Positions 42,501 to 53,321 of a stretch of DNA of 64,000 bases are shown here, in pieces. The DNA lies in assembly GCF_020882245.1 (NCBI RefSeq), contig NC_083597.1, positions 68,984,152 through 69,048,151 of the forward strand, in the 5' to 3' direction. This DNA comes from Rhopalosiphum padi (Eukaryota > Arthropoda > Insecta > Hemiptera > Aphididae). The position numbers and the translations under genes were made by a program. The notes beneath the pieces were generated by a model that searched no databases, had not been told where the DNA came from, and worked only from the letters and a program-made list of their open reading frames with translations. Position 1 is the first letter of the stretch. Each line of letters opens with the position of its first letter.

Positions 42501-45500
42501 ACTTCGTTTGATTATCACAGTAGGTATACCTTCATCCATATTAATTGCACACGATAAAATTAACTACAGCGATAGGTGAAATATGATACACGTAAGTCTG
42601 TTTGGGTGTACTTGGGGTAGGCGTTCACCCAGAACTATTGCATTATGCATAATCGGCTATTTTACTTGTTTGTCATGTGCGCTGCTCCGGAACGTTCCTT
42701 TTATGATTGAGTGATACACATTTATTATAATACCAGTTAGAATATATTATCTTATGATCAACGATAGCGATTTGTATGTTTAACAATTAAAGAGTTAATT
42801 ATTCTTTTAATAAATTCCTTTATTTTTCTTTTACAAATGTTTTCTGCTCTAGTTACCAACGTTGTATTTTAAAACAAAATTATATTGATAGGTATTTAAT
42901 ATATTATTTTTTGTTATATTTTACCGGCGTTATTAACAATTAAAACCGTTAATGCAATTATCACAGTATTCGAAAATGATTTTTTTTGGTCTACTATGGC
43001 ACAAGTTTAATGTTTTATTAGTATATACAATTAATTATATATTTATATGATTTAAAACAATAAGCGATTGATATAACATATAAACATATCATTATAATTT
43101 ATGATTATGATACATTCTGTTGTTATTTCACCCACCGCCAAACGTAATTTATAATTATTATTATATTATATATTATTACACTTTTATTTTTTTTTTTACT
43201 CAAATTTTATGTAAACAAAGTTATTTATTGTCAAATAAGATAATATAATTGAATTAGTTATTTTAAATGTATCTTTTATCTGATTGTAAATACTGAAGAC
43301 TATGACGGATACGATAGGTTCTCGCCAGTATTCGAAAACGGATTTGACTGAATCAATCTTACTTTGATATTTTATAATTTAAATTATATTAGTTTTGAAA
43401 TTTAACGACTGCATTTTACGATAAACTTATAATGTGATATTTGGATTACAACCAGCGATGAACTTTAATGGACAATTATTAGAAACTTGTATAGGGTGCT
43501 TTTAGTTGGTATTTATGTTTATAATATTATGCGTTATATTGTACGTTTATATTTATTCAGTACATTAAATAAATAATTTAAATAATTTTAGAAACCAACG
43601 TCAATAATTTTTTTCTTCAAAACTACTATAATTATATTTGATTGTAGTCAGAATTATAAAAATACATTTCAGTAATACCCTTATTATATAATATTTAAAA
43701 GATAGTTTCATGATAATTGAAAACACTCAATATCTCAGCATATTACAGTTGTTTTATTTTTATTATACCTAATCATTATTTTTTTGTTCGTCCTTGTACT
43801 AAATATAAATTTTTTTTAGAATTGTTTTTTTTTTTATAAAATTACTTTTTATAACTACTATTTTTTTAAAAGCAACTCTTTGTTTTTATCATTGACTATT
43901 TTATTTGTTTTTATTTTTGTTGAAAAATGATATTTTAAATGTTGGATAATATTTACATGTGCAACGTGTGAAATTATTATTATTTATCTGTAATTTTTGA
44001 GCTGAATGTATAAAGTTTGAGCTTTCAACTAATACATTTTTTAATTTATCTTAATAGCTAAAAACTACTTAATTGTATTCCAATAGGTAACTACAGTAAA
44101 TTGTAATCAATGCCACCGATATTATTTTTATCTAGAATTTTTAGTTTCATAATTATATTTTATTTTATCTGTATGATGTATGTTATTATTAATTTTAAAA
44201 AGCATATAATTATTAAATATGTTTAGGCATATGTTATATAGTATAAAAAAAAAATTATTGGAGAAGATTAAGATATTAATGAGAGACTAATTTCATACGG
44301 CTCAAACACAACTGATTAATAACAGTAATTTAACACGTATCTTTCGCACAAATAATTATAATAAATAAATTTAAAAAAATGCTGTAGCTCAAATATTTTT
44401 TTAATTTAAAATTGATTCGATCACTTACATAAATAAAAGTTAATAAAGAAAAATAATTGGTGGTAAAAATGGGTTAGTGAAATTAAATTAAGTAGTAATA
44501 ATTTGCCTGTTCAAAACTTAGGTAAAATTAAACAATAACATAAATTGTTATATTATTTATTTTTTATTATCTCGATAAACAAAAAAAAAAAAATAATGAT
44601 TTACATGTCTCGCATATTGTATAATATGTTAAAATACTAATATATTTATTAATTATTGTCTTTTAATAGACCCGAAATTAATAAATACGTACGTAATACA
44701 TTAAATTATGCTCAAGCAGTTAAGAATTAAAGAGTTAATTATTCTTTTAATAAATTCCTTTATTTTTCTTTTAGAAATGTTTTCTGCTCTAGTTACCAAC
44801 GTTGTATTTTAAAACAAAATTATATTGATAGGTATTTAATATATTATTTTTATATAATATATGTATTTTTTATATATAACGAAAATAAATTTAGAAAATA
44901 CGATAAATAAAAAATCTAAAGATAAAGTATATATTAAACTTATATATTTACCTGAGTAACTGAAACACGCGTAAACTATACGGACTACCTTTTGGCATAC
45001 TGATTTGACGATTTAATTTGACACAATTCATAGATCACAAAATTTAAAAATGTTTGAGTTGGTATATTAAATTATACAATCAAAACCTGTTATTATTTTT
45101 TACCAAACAACGTACATATAGATGTATTTTAAAATATTTAATAAACTTTTATTATTCGTATAAGGGGGGGGGGGGGAATCACCGCCTCTAATTTGTTTTA
45201 CTTAACGAAATATAATAGTCAATAAATGTACATATTATTTTAGTCACTGAAGAATATTTTAATATTGAGTATATACTTACAGCAGTTAAATCGTCGCGTG
45301 TGATTGATGGAGCGGCATCCACATGATGGAAAGCATCTGAAAAAAATGAAAAAAATAATAATCTAAAAATAGAGTTAAATAATATTATTATTTACAGCGA
45401 CGCAAAAATACGCATAGTTAATAATCGAGAACGAAAATTTTTCAATGTGGTTAAAATTATATAAATATTACTATTTAGTGACGATATTTTACTTTTTTGC

Positions 45501-46352
45501 ATACTACACAGTACTGCGTAAACGAATGTCATAACCAGTATGAATTTCGACATTTTCAGAGTATAATATTATAATCTTAAACCGATTATTATAAAAAAAA
45601 TATATCGACTAAGATTGAAACAAATGTACGAATATTGATTTAAATTTAATACGTTTAAACGTAAACGTTTTAAAATGTATCACTAAAATGACTTAGTATG
45701 TATTGCACGTCAAAGTTGTACGAATGTCGATAGTTCAGGATTTTAATTTTTGGTATTATTTTAAATAATTAAAATTTAAAAATTAAAAAAAAAAATGTTC
45801 AAATAGTAATAGAATCACGTTGATTTGATAAACGTTACGTGTACTAACTGATACGATTAGTAGGTCGATCGAGCAATGAGATCGATACAAACAAACGCGA
45901 GTAATTACTTAAAAATGTTAATAAAATTAGAATATTCTTCGGCTTCTGTATGATAACGAGTGTTCGGTCGTAACAATTGATCGTCAGTTTAGTGAAAACA
46001 TCCAGATACAGATAATAATAACAAAATAATAATATAGTGAATGAAATTCGGAAACGTACTTGGCGCTTGCGACCGCGTATTGTTTTTAATCGAAATTAAA
46101 ATTCGTACGGACGCTTTTAAATTTTATCAGTGTAACGTCGCGGGCTGCAGTGGTATAATAATATTATACCATTAATTAATTACGGTCATAAACGTAATGG
46201 AGTGTTATTATAATAATATATGATACCTACTCAGCAATACGATAGTGCGCTTGTAATTATTATTGCTTCGAGATATACCTACGCGGCGTTTGTTCGGACT
46301 TACCCTTGACGAGGCACGCCAACACGATCAGCGCGAAATTCTTGGGTGACAT
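36578..46352 (-). CDS. secreted acidic protein, leader plus 3' exon A (3 exons)
   Basis: Minus-strand exons are 46352-46304, 45336-45281 and 36838-36578, giving 121 residues. Exon 1 starts with ATG and encodes MSPKNFALIVLACLVK, a signal peptide, ending in phase 1 before GTAAGT. Exon 2 follows TTTTTTTCAG and encodes AFHHVDAAPSITRDDLTA, ending in phase 0 before GTAAGT. Exon A follows TATAG and encodes an acidic, probably helical tail (VLTKDDNENEIDEPER, FENFIQGLHNIDSAMEAMID, DKIKHEREDKLAIDV) with a TGA stop. An AATAAA on the minus strand lies just downstream (about 36540-36550). Intron 2 is about 8.4 kb. Exons B and C are in the same phase, so exon choice may yield different secreted proteins from one leader. 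No known domain is seen. Secretion is strongly implied; a salivary effector role is only a hypothesis. Confidence 0.65.
37148..38116. mobile_element. TIR-bounded non-autonomous DNA transposon, ~969 bp
   Basis: The left end GGGGAACACAGGATAAAACC and the inverse of the right end, GGGAACACGGGGTAAAACC, match along about 20 bp. The left flank is TTAA (37144-37147) and the right flank is TTAT (38117-38120), suggesting a TTAA-type target with one change. The interior is AT-rich without a transposase frame. It lies in the long intron, or between alternative 3' exons, of the minus-strand secreted gene. Confidence 0.65.
39368..39850 (-). CDS. alternative 3' exon C: GC-rich 160-residue tail
   Basis: On the minus strand an acceptor (TTGGCCGCAG) opens an exon of 483 nt in phase 0 that ends in TAA. 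It encodes 160 residues: VLPGSLTELFDSEAFERIWR, a central KAGGQGMSSMGGMMGNAPPP segment, a FIGSDKFQHGTCDMMSQGL segment, and the C-terminus EKLRDMFSDVRF. Two cysteines are present. The strong bias to G/C at third codon positions contrasts with exon A and with the AT-rich flanks. There is no start codon with a signal peptide nearby, so upstream exons are needed. The leader exons at 46352 and 45281 fit in phase, giving 195 residues. The upstream intron end is a (CA)n-type microsatellite. The family is unrecognised; that it is a real exon is likely, its partner exons are inferred. Confidence 0.6.
   Translation of the reverse strand: MLPGSLTELFDSEAFERIWRKAAADQMVKRFGDGAGRDGGATTRNMIGDYMVTDEFHQAVCKAGGQGMSSMGGMMGNAPPPWSYMGTFIGSDKFQHGTCDMMSQGLIQFGEGMNGWFRSADADATAAALDPLRAVDAFFRSEHYDNAREKLRDMFSDVRF
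39871..39940. repeat. GT-rich microsatellite-like tract
   Basis: An imperfect (GT)n/(GTTT)n tract on the plus strand abuts the acceptor of exon C on the minus strand, where it reads as a CA-rich intron end. A related imperfect CA tract lies at about 41396-41432. Confidence 0.8.
41643..41843. mobile_element. mariner-like MITE
   Basis: AGGTGTTCAAAAAGTTTGGA near 41646 and the inverse of the sequence near 41818-41839, AGGTGTTCAATAAGTTTAGA, form imperfect terminal inverted repeats about 200 bp apart. TA dinucleotides occur at both edges but the exact boundaries are uncertain. There is no coding capacity. Confidence 0.65.
42781..42910 (+). repeat. 130-bp direct repeat, copy 1
   Basis: This segment is repeated at 44721-44850 in the same orientation, 1940 bp away, with only two differences seen over 130 positions. 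It contains TTTTCTGCTCTAGTTACCAA and no long reading frame. Both copies lie in the long second intron of the minus-strand secreted gene. Confidence 0.92.
44721..44850 (+). repeat. 130-bp direct repeat, copy 2
   Basis: Second copy of the repeat at 42781-42910, same orientation. The differences seen are C to G at the fourth position and TTAC to TTAG before AAATG. The flanks on both sides diverge quickly. Confidence 0.92.
45164..45176. repeat. poly-G run of 13
   Basis: An uninterrupted G13 tract in an otherwise strongly AT-rich intron. The length may be a sequencing or assembly estimate. Confidence 0.9.
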
Positions 46353-46449
46353 GACGGCTGCGGTACAATACGACGACGACAATAATAACAATAATAATGC
46401 AAAGTATGATACGCGTTTAGATCGCAAGGAGTGTAATGTACACCGTGTA

Positions 46450-46765
46450 CAGTGGCGAGTCGCAAACGCCCAGTCGCTTATAAATTGCTTTTCTGATAGC
46501 GGCGACCACGAGCGTTTCCGGTGATGGGCTGCGGTAATCGTTCTAATTTATTGCGACCGTTTCCCGCGCGCACGACCCTCACCGCAATCGGGGCCGGGGC
46601 GAACAAATGCAAATCCGCCCGGGTCTTATCTGCTTCGCCAATTATTATTGTGTACAACGTTAATGGAGCCGGCTATGCAAATTCCTCGCGGGCCGCCAGT
46701 GGGAAACGGACATTGGCATTTGGCTGCTTTATAAATCCAAAACGATCGGCTAACCGAACATCAGT
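46450..46765. promoter_or_regulatory. bidirectional promoter between divergent secreted-protein genes
   Basis: The two divergent start codons (46352 minus, 46879 plus) are only about 525 bp apart. On the plus strand TATAAAT at 46730-46736 lies about 31 bp before an initiator-like ATCAGTC (TCAGT at 46761). On the minus strand TTATAAG at 46484-46478 lies about 31 bp before CACTGT near 46453. Between them are two octamers ATGCAAAT (46608-46615 and 46675-46682). The interval is GC-rich against the AT-rich background. The plus-side arrangement recurs upstream of the paralogue at 55480. Confidence 0.6.
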
Positions 46766-46878
46766 CGTGAGTGGTCTGCGAGCCGAAATTAAAACAACCT
46801 CCATTCGAGTCGTCATCACAGTGACTAGTCCCGAGCAATACGATTTATTTATACTCGAGTCCGGTTAAGACATCTGAC

Positions 46879-49281
46879 ATGCACGTGAACATTGCAGTCG
46901 TCCTGTTCGCAGTGGCGACGCTACTTCAGCAATCTCACTGTAAGTACATTTAATCGCAAAAATATCCCGGTGCAGGATTTGTCCTTTTGATTTTAAATTT
47001 AACAGTAAACGTTTTGCTCATTTTCATTAGTTATAGTTAACTGTTAATACATTATTATAGTTGAGGTAGGCCAAATAGTAAAAATATATTAATGATTTAA
47101 TAAAGTATGTAATTTTCTTTAAAATTATTCTATGGCAGTAATATTTTTTATTTTTACCGTATATATTTACTTGTATTATGACTTACGAGCTATAAATGAT
47201 TTTAAATTCTAATTAACTATTCTAACAATAAAAAAAAATATCCAGTTTTTACAAAAATACCTAAAATAAAAATGTTATGAATAAACTTCACATAATCAGT
47301 TTAAATACGTTTTATTTAATTCGATAAGAAATATACCCATTTTAAAATTTAAGGGAAAATATAAGGACGGGAGCTATTTTTTTTCCGTCTTTTCCCAAAC
47401 AGACGTTTTGGTTCAAAAAATAATTAAACATAGACATGGTTATTAAAGCAAGAACTTATTGTTTATGTAGTAAATTAGGTTGGATTAAGGATAGATGGTT
47501 AATTTAACTAAATTCATACCTACCGAGTTTGGTTTTCTTTTCTTGTTTTATAAATAGTATAGTTTAATTTAGTTTATATTTATAATCTATAGATCCAGAT
47601 TCAATAAAAAAAATTTTTTATTAACTTTATGTGTTTAAAAATAAGAAAATAAATTATGATAGAATAAACATATAAATAATTGTGTTATTTCATTAACTTA
47701 ATAAATAAATTATTATTAGGTATACCAACGCATCGTTATGTTAGAGAAACTGGTGGAGAAGGACAAGATTGGACCACTAGAATCAAAGAATATTTAAACA
47801 AGATTCCAGGCTACGGATCATCATCTTCTGAATCACAATCACCGTCTGCAGGAACTGAATCGGCTGCAGGAACTGAATCAGCTGCATCCGAGATACATTC
47901 TTCAGTCGCAACTAAAGAAGGCTCCACCTCTTCATCTGGGTTCCCTTCATACACAGATTACATGCCAAGTCAATTAAGCCAATACCAGAACAGCTTCCCT
48001 AATCCAAGTCAATTTAGTCAATATCAGAATCAATTCCCCAACCCAAGTCAATTCAGCCAATACTTCAATTCCAATTCTGGTAGTTCTGGTGCCGCTGCTG
48101 GTACTGCCGGAGCCGCATCCGAACCACAAGCTGCAATAGCCGCCAAAGAAGGAAGCACATCTTCATCCGGATTCCCATCCTACACAGACTACATGCCGAG
48201 TCAATTAAGTCAATACCAGAACAGCTTCCCGAACCCAAGTCAGTTTACCCAATATTTTAACTCCAAACCTGGTAGTTCCGGCGCTGCTGCTGGTACTGCT
48301 GGAGCCGCATCTGAACCACAAGCTGCAATAGCCGCTAAAGAAGGAAGCACATCCTCATCTGGATTCCCATCTTACACAGACTACATGCCAAGTCAATTAA
48401 GTCAATACCAGAACAGCTTCCCAAACCCAAGTCAGTTTACCCAATATTTTAACTCCAAACCTGGTAGTTCCGGCGCTGCTGCTGGTACTGCTGGAGCCGC
48501 ATCCGAACCACAAGCTGCAATAGCCGCTAAAGAAGGAAGCACATCCTCATCCGGATTCCCTTCTTACACAGACTACATGCCCAGTCAATTAAGTCAATAC
48601 CAGAACAGCTTCCCGAACCCAAGTCAATTTAGCCAATATTTTAACTCCAAACCTGGTAGTTCCGGTGCTGCTGCTGGTACTGCTGGAGCCGCATCTGAAC
48701 CACAAGCTGCAATAGCCGCTAAAGAAGGAAGCACATCCTCATCTGGATTCCCATCTTACACAGACTACATGCCGAGTCAATTAAGTCAATACCAGAACAG
48801 CTTCCCGAACCCAAGTCAGTTTACCCAATATTTTAACTCCAAACCTGGTAGTTCCGGCGCTGCTGCTGGTACTGCTGGAGCCGCATCCGAACCACAAGCT
48901 GCAATAGCCGCTAAAGAAGGAAGCTCATCCTCATCCGGATTCCCTTCTTACACAGACTACATGCCCAGTCAATTAAGTCAATACCAGAACAGCTTCCCGA
49001 ACCCAAGTCAATTTAGCCAATATTTTAACTCCAAACCTGGTAGTTCCGGTGCTGCTGCTGGTACTGCTGGAGCCGCATCTGAACCACAAGCTGCAATAGC
49101 CGCTAAAGAAGGAAGCACATCTTCATCCGGATTCCCATCCTACACAGACTACATGCCGAGTCAATTAAGTCAATACCAAAACAGCTTCCCGAATCCAAGT
49201 CAGTTTAGCCAGTACCAGAACCAAATTCCTCAATCGATGAACCCTGGTCAATACTTTAATTCAAAACCTACTGGTGCATAA
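46879..49281 (+). CDS. secreted repeat protein, 540 residues (2 exons)
   Basis: Exon 1 (46879-46939) encodes the signal peptide MHVNIAVVLFAVATLLQQSH and ends in phase 1 before GTAAGT. Exon 2 (47720-49281) follows ATTATTAG and completes a Cys codon. The mature N-terminus reads PTHRYVRE, then WTTRIKEYLNKIPGYG. The rest is a repeat region with seven copies of FPSYTDYMPSQLSQYQ. Copies 2-7 are spaced exactly 192 bp (64 residues) apart, each with EGSTSSSG, SFPNPSQF, QYFNSKPGSSG and AAAGTAGAASEPQAAIAAK. It is rich in Ser, Gln, Asn, Ala and Tyr, with no cysteine in the array. A paralogue with one block lies at 55480-57300. AATAAA lies at 49496-49501. It resembles secreted, possibly fibre- or gel-forming or salivary proteins of aphids; no function is known to me. 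Confidence 0.88.
47949..49239 (+). repeat. coding minisatellite, 192-bp unit
   Basis: Starts of the TACACAGA block fall at about 47949, 48181, 48373, 48565, 48757, 48949 and 49141, so copies 2 to 7 are spaced exactly 192 bp. The first copy is longer by an extra SFPNPSQFSQYQN-type segment. At silent sites copies 3 and 5 match each other, copies 4 and 6 match each other, and copies 2 and 7 match each other (for example ATGCCA/G, ATGCCC and ATGCCG variants, and TCTGG against TCCGG). Confidence 0.92.
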
Positions 49282-49689
49282 AATGAATAGTGGTGTAAGT
49301 CAAAGAAAATCAGCTGGCACCCTATAGGTTTAAGGACATGTTTAATTTACCGCAACATATGTACCGACGCGTTTATAATATTAAATGTGTGTAATATTAT
49401 TTTAATTTTCTTAAACAATTTAAAAATATCTCAAATCATATTTTTATTTTACTGTTTATCGTTAATAATTTTTTTTACGTATTGTAAATTCTGGTAATAA
49501 ATACAGTTTTATAGTTAAGGTGTTTCTATAATATTGTATTAATAATTAATAATGTGTCTTACTCAAAATATATGTAATATTTGTCTATTGACTTGTTCCA
49601 ATTAGGCAATAAGAACAGGTAACACTATTATAGTGTTATTATTACTATAATAATAATAAAGTAATACTATACGCGTGTACCACGCTCGC

Positions 49690-49757
49690 GACTCATGGCA
49701 CACCTACAGCTAGTTAGGGGCACACTTATGTGCCGCGGAACACCGGTTGAGAAATAC
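49690..49757. mobile_element. hAT-type terminus fragment
   Basis: GTGCCGCGGAACACCGGTTG followed by AGAAATAC resembles the inward end of hAT elements whose termini read CAGTGGTTCTCAACC. GGCACACCTACAG to the left may be part of the same copy. No second end or target duplication was found, so it is called a fragment. Confidence 0.45.
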
Positions 49758-50091
49758 AGATTTAAAGATACGTAGTGTTAATACAATTATTTATTATACT
49801 TTAAATGAAAAGTTGAAATTTTTTTTTTACTCGATAATTCCATTTATATATATATATTACACAGGCTATTTACGTAAAAAGCAATAAAAAATGAATAACT
49901 TTGTTATTATTATTGTATGAACTAAGCCATTTAAAAATTGTTAATTAATTGGAACTAAATATTTATTAGTATTTAAATAACTATAAAAACAACAACCTTT
50001 ATAATAATATTTAATATAAATATATGCATAGTATTTTGATACTAGGCCAATATTAATTTAAACAATACATTTATATGAATACTATATAATT

Positions 50092-51091
50092 ATGAAATTC
50101 ACTAAAATAATAAAAAAAATGTATGGTTGGTGGAAAAACAAATCAATTACATTAGCTAAATTCGATGAGGACATTACTATTAGGTATGTATTTTATAAAT
50201 TATTATAATTATTACCACAATGACGATTATTTAAAGATTATTATCAAACACATTATTGCTTTAAATAAATATTCTTATTACACTTCTAGTTATGATGATT
50301 AAAAACAATATTTTTATTAAATAACGAGAATAATCTACATTAGTACAAAAATATGCTAAATTATATTCAAAAATAAAAATAGTGTATTACCTATAATTTA
50401 CATATCAAATGTGTTTTGTTCAAAAACTTGGTATAAGTGCAGATATACCACTTTCACTATTTGAAAAATTGTAATTGTGCTAACTGATCTTTTTGTTTCT
50501 TGTCCTTTGCAAGCCTAGCTTGTTACAATCGAACCACGCCACACAATCGTATGTGTATTTGTTAGCGCTGTATTATAATATGTAATCCATATATTATGTG
50601 AATAGGATAATATCTATGTATTCTATACGTATGATTATTTTTATGACATGTTACTATTTTTTTATCTCAACTTATTTCATTTTATTTTTATCGAACAGTT
50701 TGTAGTTTTTTAGGTCAACAACTGGTTATCTGGCAGATACAAACAAATGTTTGGTTATTGAAATACACGAGGGGTAAAAGTGACATCAGTACATCGCATC
50801 GGCCAGTTTCCTTGTTAGGTTAGAAATAATGTATACATTTTTCGGACACCCGAATTTTTGCAATATGTTTCATTGTTTCTTGTTCAATTAAGTTTTCATT
50901 AGTACTTATAAGGGTTTCATGTAAAGTTATAACTGTTAACCAATTAACTTATATTGTGTTATAGAAATCAATATATTGGTAAAGCTATAACATATTTAAC
51001 TTTCATTTTATTCAGATGTAGGACTGACACATTTAATGTTGTTAGTATAATATTTAAAATTGTTTTTCGTGTGGTACAAAAACCAAGTTTT
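50092..51091 (+). CDS. possible two-exon small basic protein (speculative)
   Basis: An ATG at 50092 opens 30 codons plus 2 nt (MKFTKIIKKMYGWWKNKSI, then a DEDITI end) before a GTATGT donor at 50184. An acceptor ATTCAG near 51015 would continue in phase as RCRTDTFNVVSIIF and end at TGA near 51091. The total is about 57 residues, basic, with no signal peptide. Only the donor and open phase support it; the codon usage is AT-rich like the background. It may be chance. Confidence 0.2.
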
Positions 51092-51266
51092 TGATTTAAT
51101 TGGTAAAAATTTATTAATTTCAGATCATACGTTCTATAAAATGTATAAAAATAATTTAAATTTAAATTTGAACGTGTCTTACTATAATAGCTTTGTAAAA
51201 AAAGTCATGCACTACTGTGTTATTATTTTGGTTTTAATTGTGTTATTTTAATTCAAATTCGTCGTA

Positions 51267-51411
51267 CAGTCGAGTCGCGATAACTCGAAAAACTTGACAA
51301 CACGATTTTTTTTTTTATTCCCCCAGAAATATAAATTAATATAAAATCGAGTTAGATATCTTAATGCGAATTTTTATCTCCCTTCAGCTTCGAGTTATCG
51401 CGACTTGACTG
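51267..51411. mobile_element. Tc1/mariner (pogo-like) MITE with TA target duplication
   Basis: The left end is CAGTCGAGTCGCGATAACTC and the inverse of the right end is CAGTCAAGTCGCGATAACTC, 19 of 20 matching. TA flanks both sides (51265-51266 and 51412-51413), the duplication used by Tc1/mariner transposases. The element is 145 bp and non-coding. Confidence 0.9.
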
Positions 51412-51413
51412 TA

Positions 51414-52740
51414 ATGATCTTTTGAGGCTTATTTTTATTAATAAAATAATTATTAATATCTTATTATTTAGATAAATGTATTTGTTTGAAACATTTCTAA
51501 AACTTAAATTATTTTAGATACACTAGGATAACGACTGTAAAATTTGTTGAATTCAAAATAAAAACGTTTATGGGTGTTTTTAGTAAGACTTCTATCAGAC
51601 TAGTAATAGTAAACATACTAAGGGGAAACGTATAAATTAAAGTAATCAAACATCATCTATATGCAATTAGTTGCCAAATAGTTTAAATTGATATGTCGGA
51701 ATATTTATGTACATAATACTATCTAATATTGTTGTATAGTCATAGTGGCTTGCCTATATATTGTATATTATCTCTACAGTGTGTAATGTGTACACAAACT
51801 TATATATTATAATTTTTAATGTAATCGTATTCGTATACCAGCTATATTTCCATAGTTTTATTATAATTAACTAGGTATAAGTAATAGTACTTAAGTTGAT
51901 TGTTTCTATTAAACATTTTTACAAATATAAATAATAATATATTTTTATAAAAGTAAAAAAATTGTAAAAAATTGTGTAGCTAACCTATATATAAACAATT
52001 ACAAGTATTATTTTCATATCTCTTAAAATAATAGCTTAGAAATGATGACAAATTTTGATTAAGTATTTCCTGTTATCATAGAAGTATTAAAAAGAGTCAA
52101 ATTATTTGTATCGTAACCGTTTATATATTATATTATAATTTATACCTAAATAATCAAACAGCAAAATTTATACCGTCTTTAATATTATACAAAATAAAGT
52201 CATTCTTATCGACAATAAATTGTATTTAATCGCTGAACTGTTCATAAAAGCTATTTTGATATAAATGGAATCAAATCCAAAATGTCCCCTTCAAATTAAT
52301 TAAGAATAGCTAATGTAAATTCTCGGAAAAATCCATTTACGATTATCTATGTTTTTTTTTGAACACCCCATAGCTGCAGTGATGTAGTCTAGTTTAGTAT
52401 TATTATTATATCGCAGTACCTACGTCAATTATCCAATTGCAATCCAAACAAATTGCGTTTCTACGTGTACATAATATTATTTGGTAAAAGTGGGAAAGAC
52501 ACCGATCTAGAGGGGGAGCCCATATAGAGCCACATTGTTTTTGTTATTCGGACGCTGTATTATTACGCGTATGTTGAAAAAATCAGAAGTCCATTAGAAA
52601 TTTTTTTAAGGAAATTAGTTATTATTATATTCTATATACTTACATACAGAATTTTGATATTGCGTATAAAAATATTTTTTTATTGGCTACAATCAATACG
52701 TTTATAGTGGTATCAAATTTAATATTGAATACAAGTGAAC
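51414..52740. other. intergenic AT-rich sequence
   Basis: I see no supportable gene or complete mobile element in this stretch. Confidence 0.5.
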
Positions 52741-53321
52741 CACATTCGCCAGTTAGTTTTCCCGAATCTTTATTCAATAAAAAAGGTAAGTTTTCGCATC
52801 GCTATTCGCGGTATATTTTATTGTTGTACTTGGCTAATTTAAACAGTTAAGTTAAGACCAAGTTAACTGACAAATTTCACTGATTTCGTCACGAACACCT
52901 CCACGATTATTATTTTATATGCACTCAATAGTCAATAGTTTTATGAACTCGGACTTAAATATGATACTTAAGTTTTTACGAGATTCTGGTATTAAAAATA
53001 CCATATAATTATACATAAATAAATAATCTCAAAATATTTTTAGGATCTTATATGTGACACTCCACACCAAATTTACAGGTTTTAGTAAAATCAAGTGCAA
53101 CTTTGACATGTATCACATTATTGTTATATTATATGATACACAACCCAGTAGTAATTGATATAAATGATAATGTCTCAGATTTAAAACCTATTAAGTTTGC
53201 CTTTTTATGAGTTTTTTTTATTGAAATGGTTTTTTTTTTTTTATTGCAATTTAGAATTTATAGATATCATTTCGAATTAATAAAGCTATGATTTAAATGA
53301 CATTTTTCAGATTAATTAAAA

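Noticed and set aside
44952..44999. Possible 48-bp micro-exon on the minus strand (AATCAG ... GTAAAT)
   Set aside because: In the phase set by leader exon 2 it contains an immediate TAG stop, so it cannot be a coding exon of that gene.
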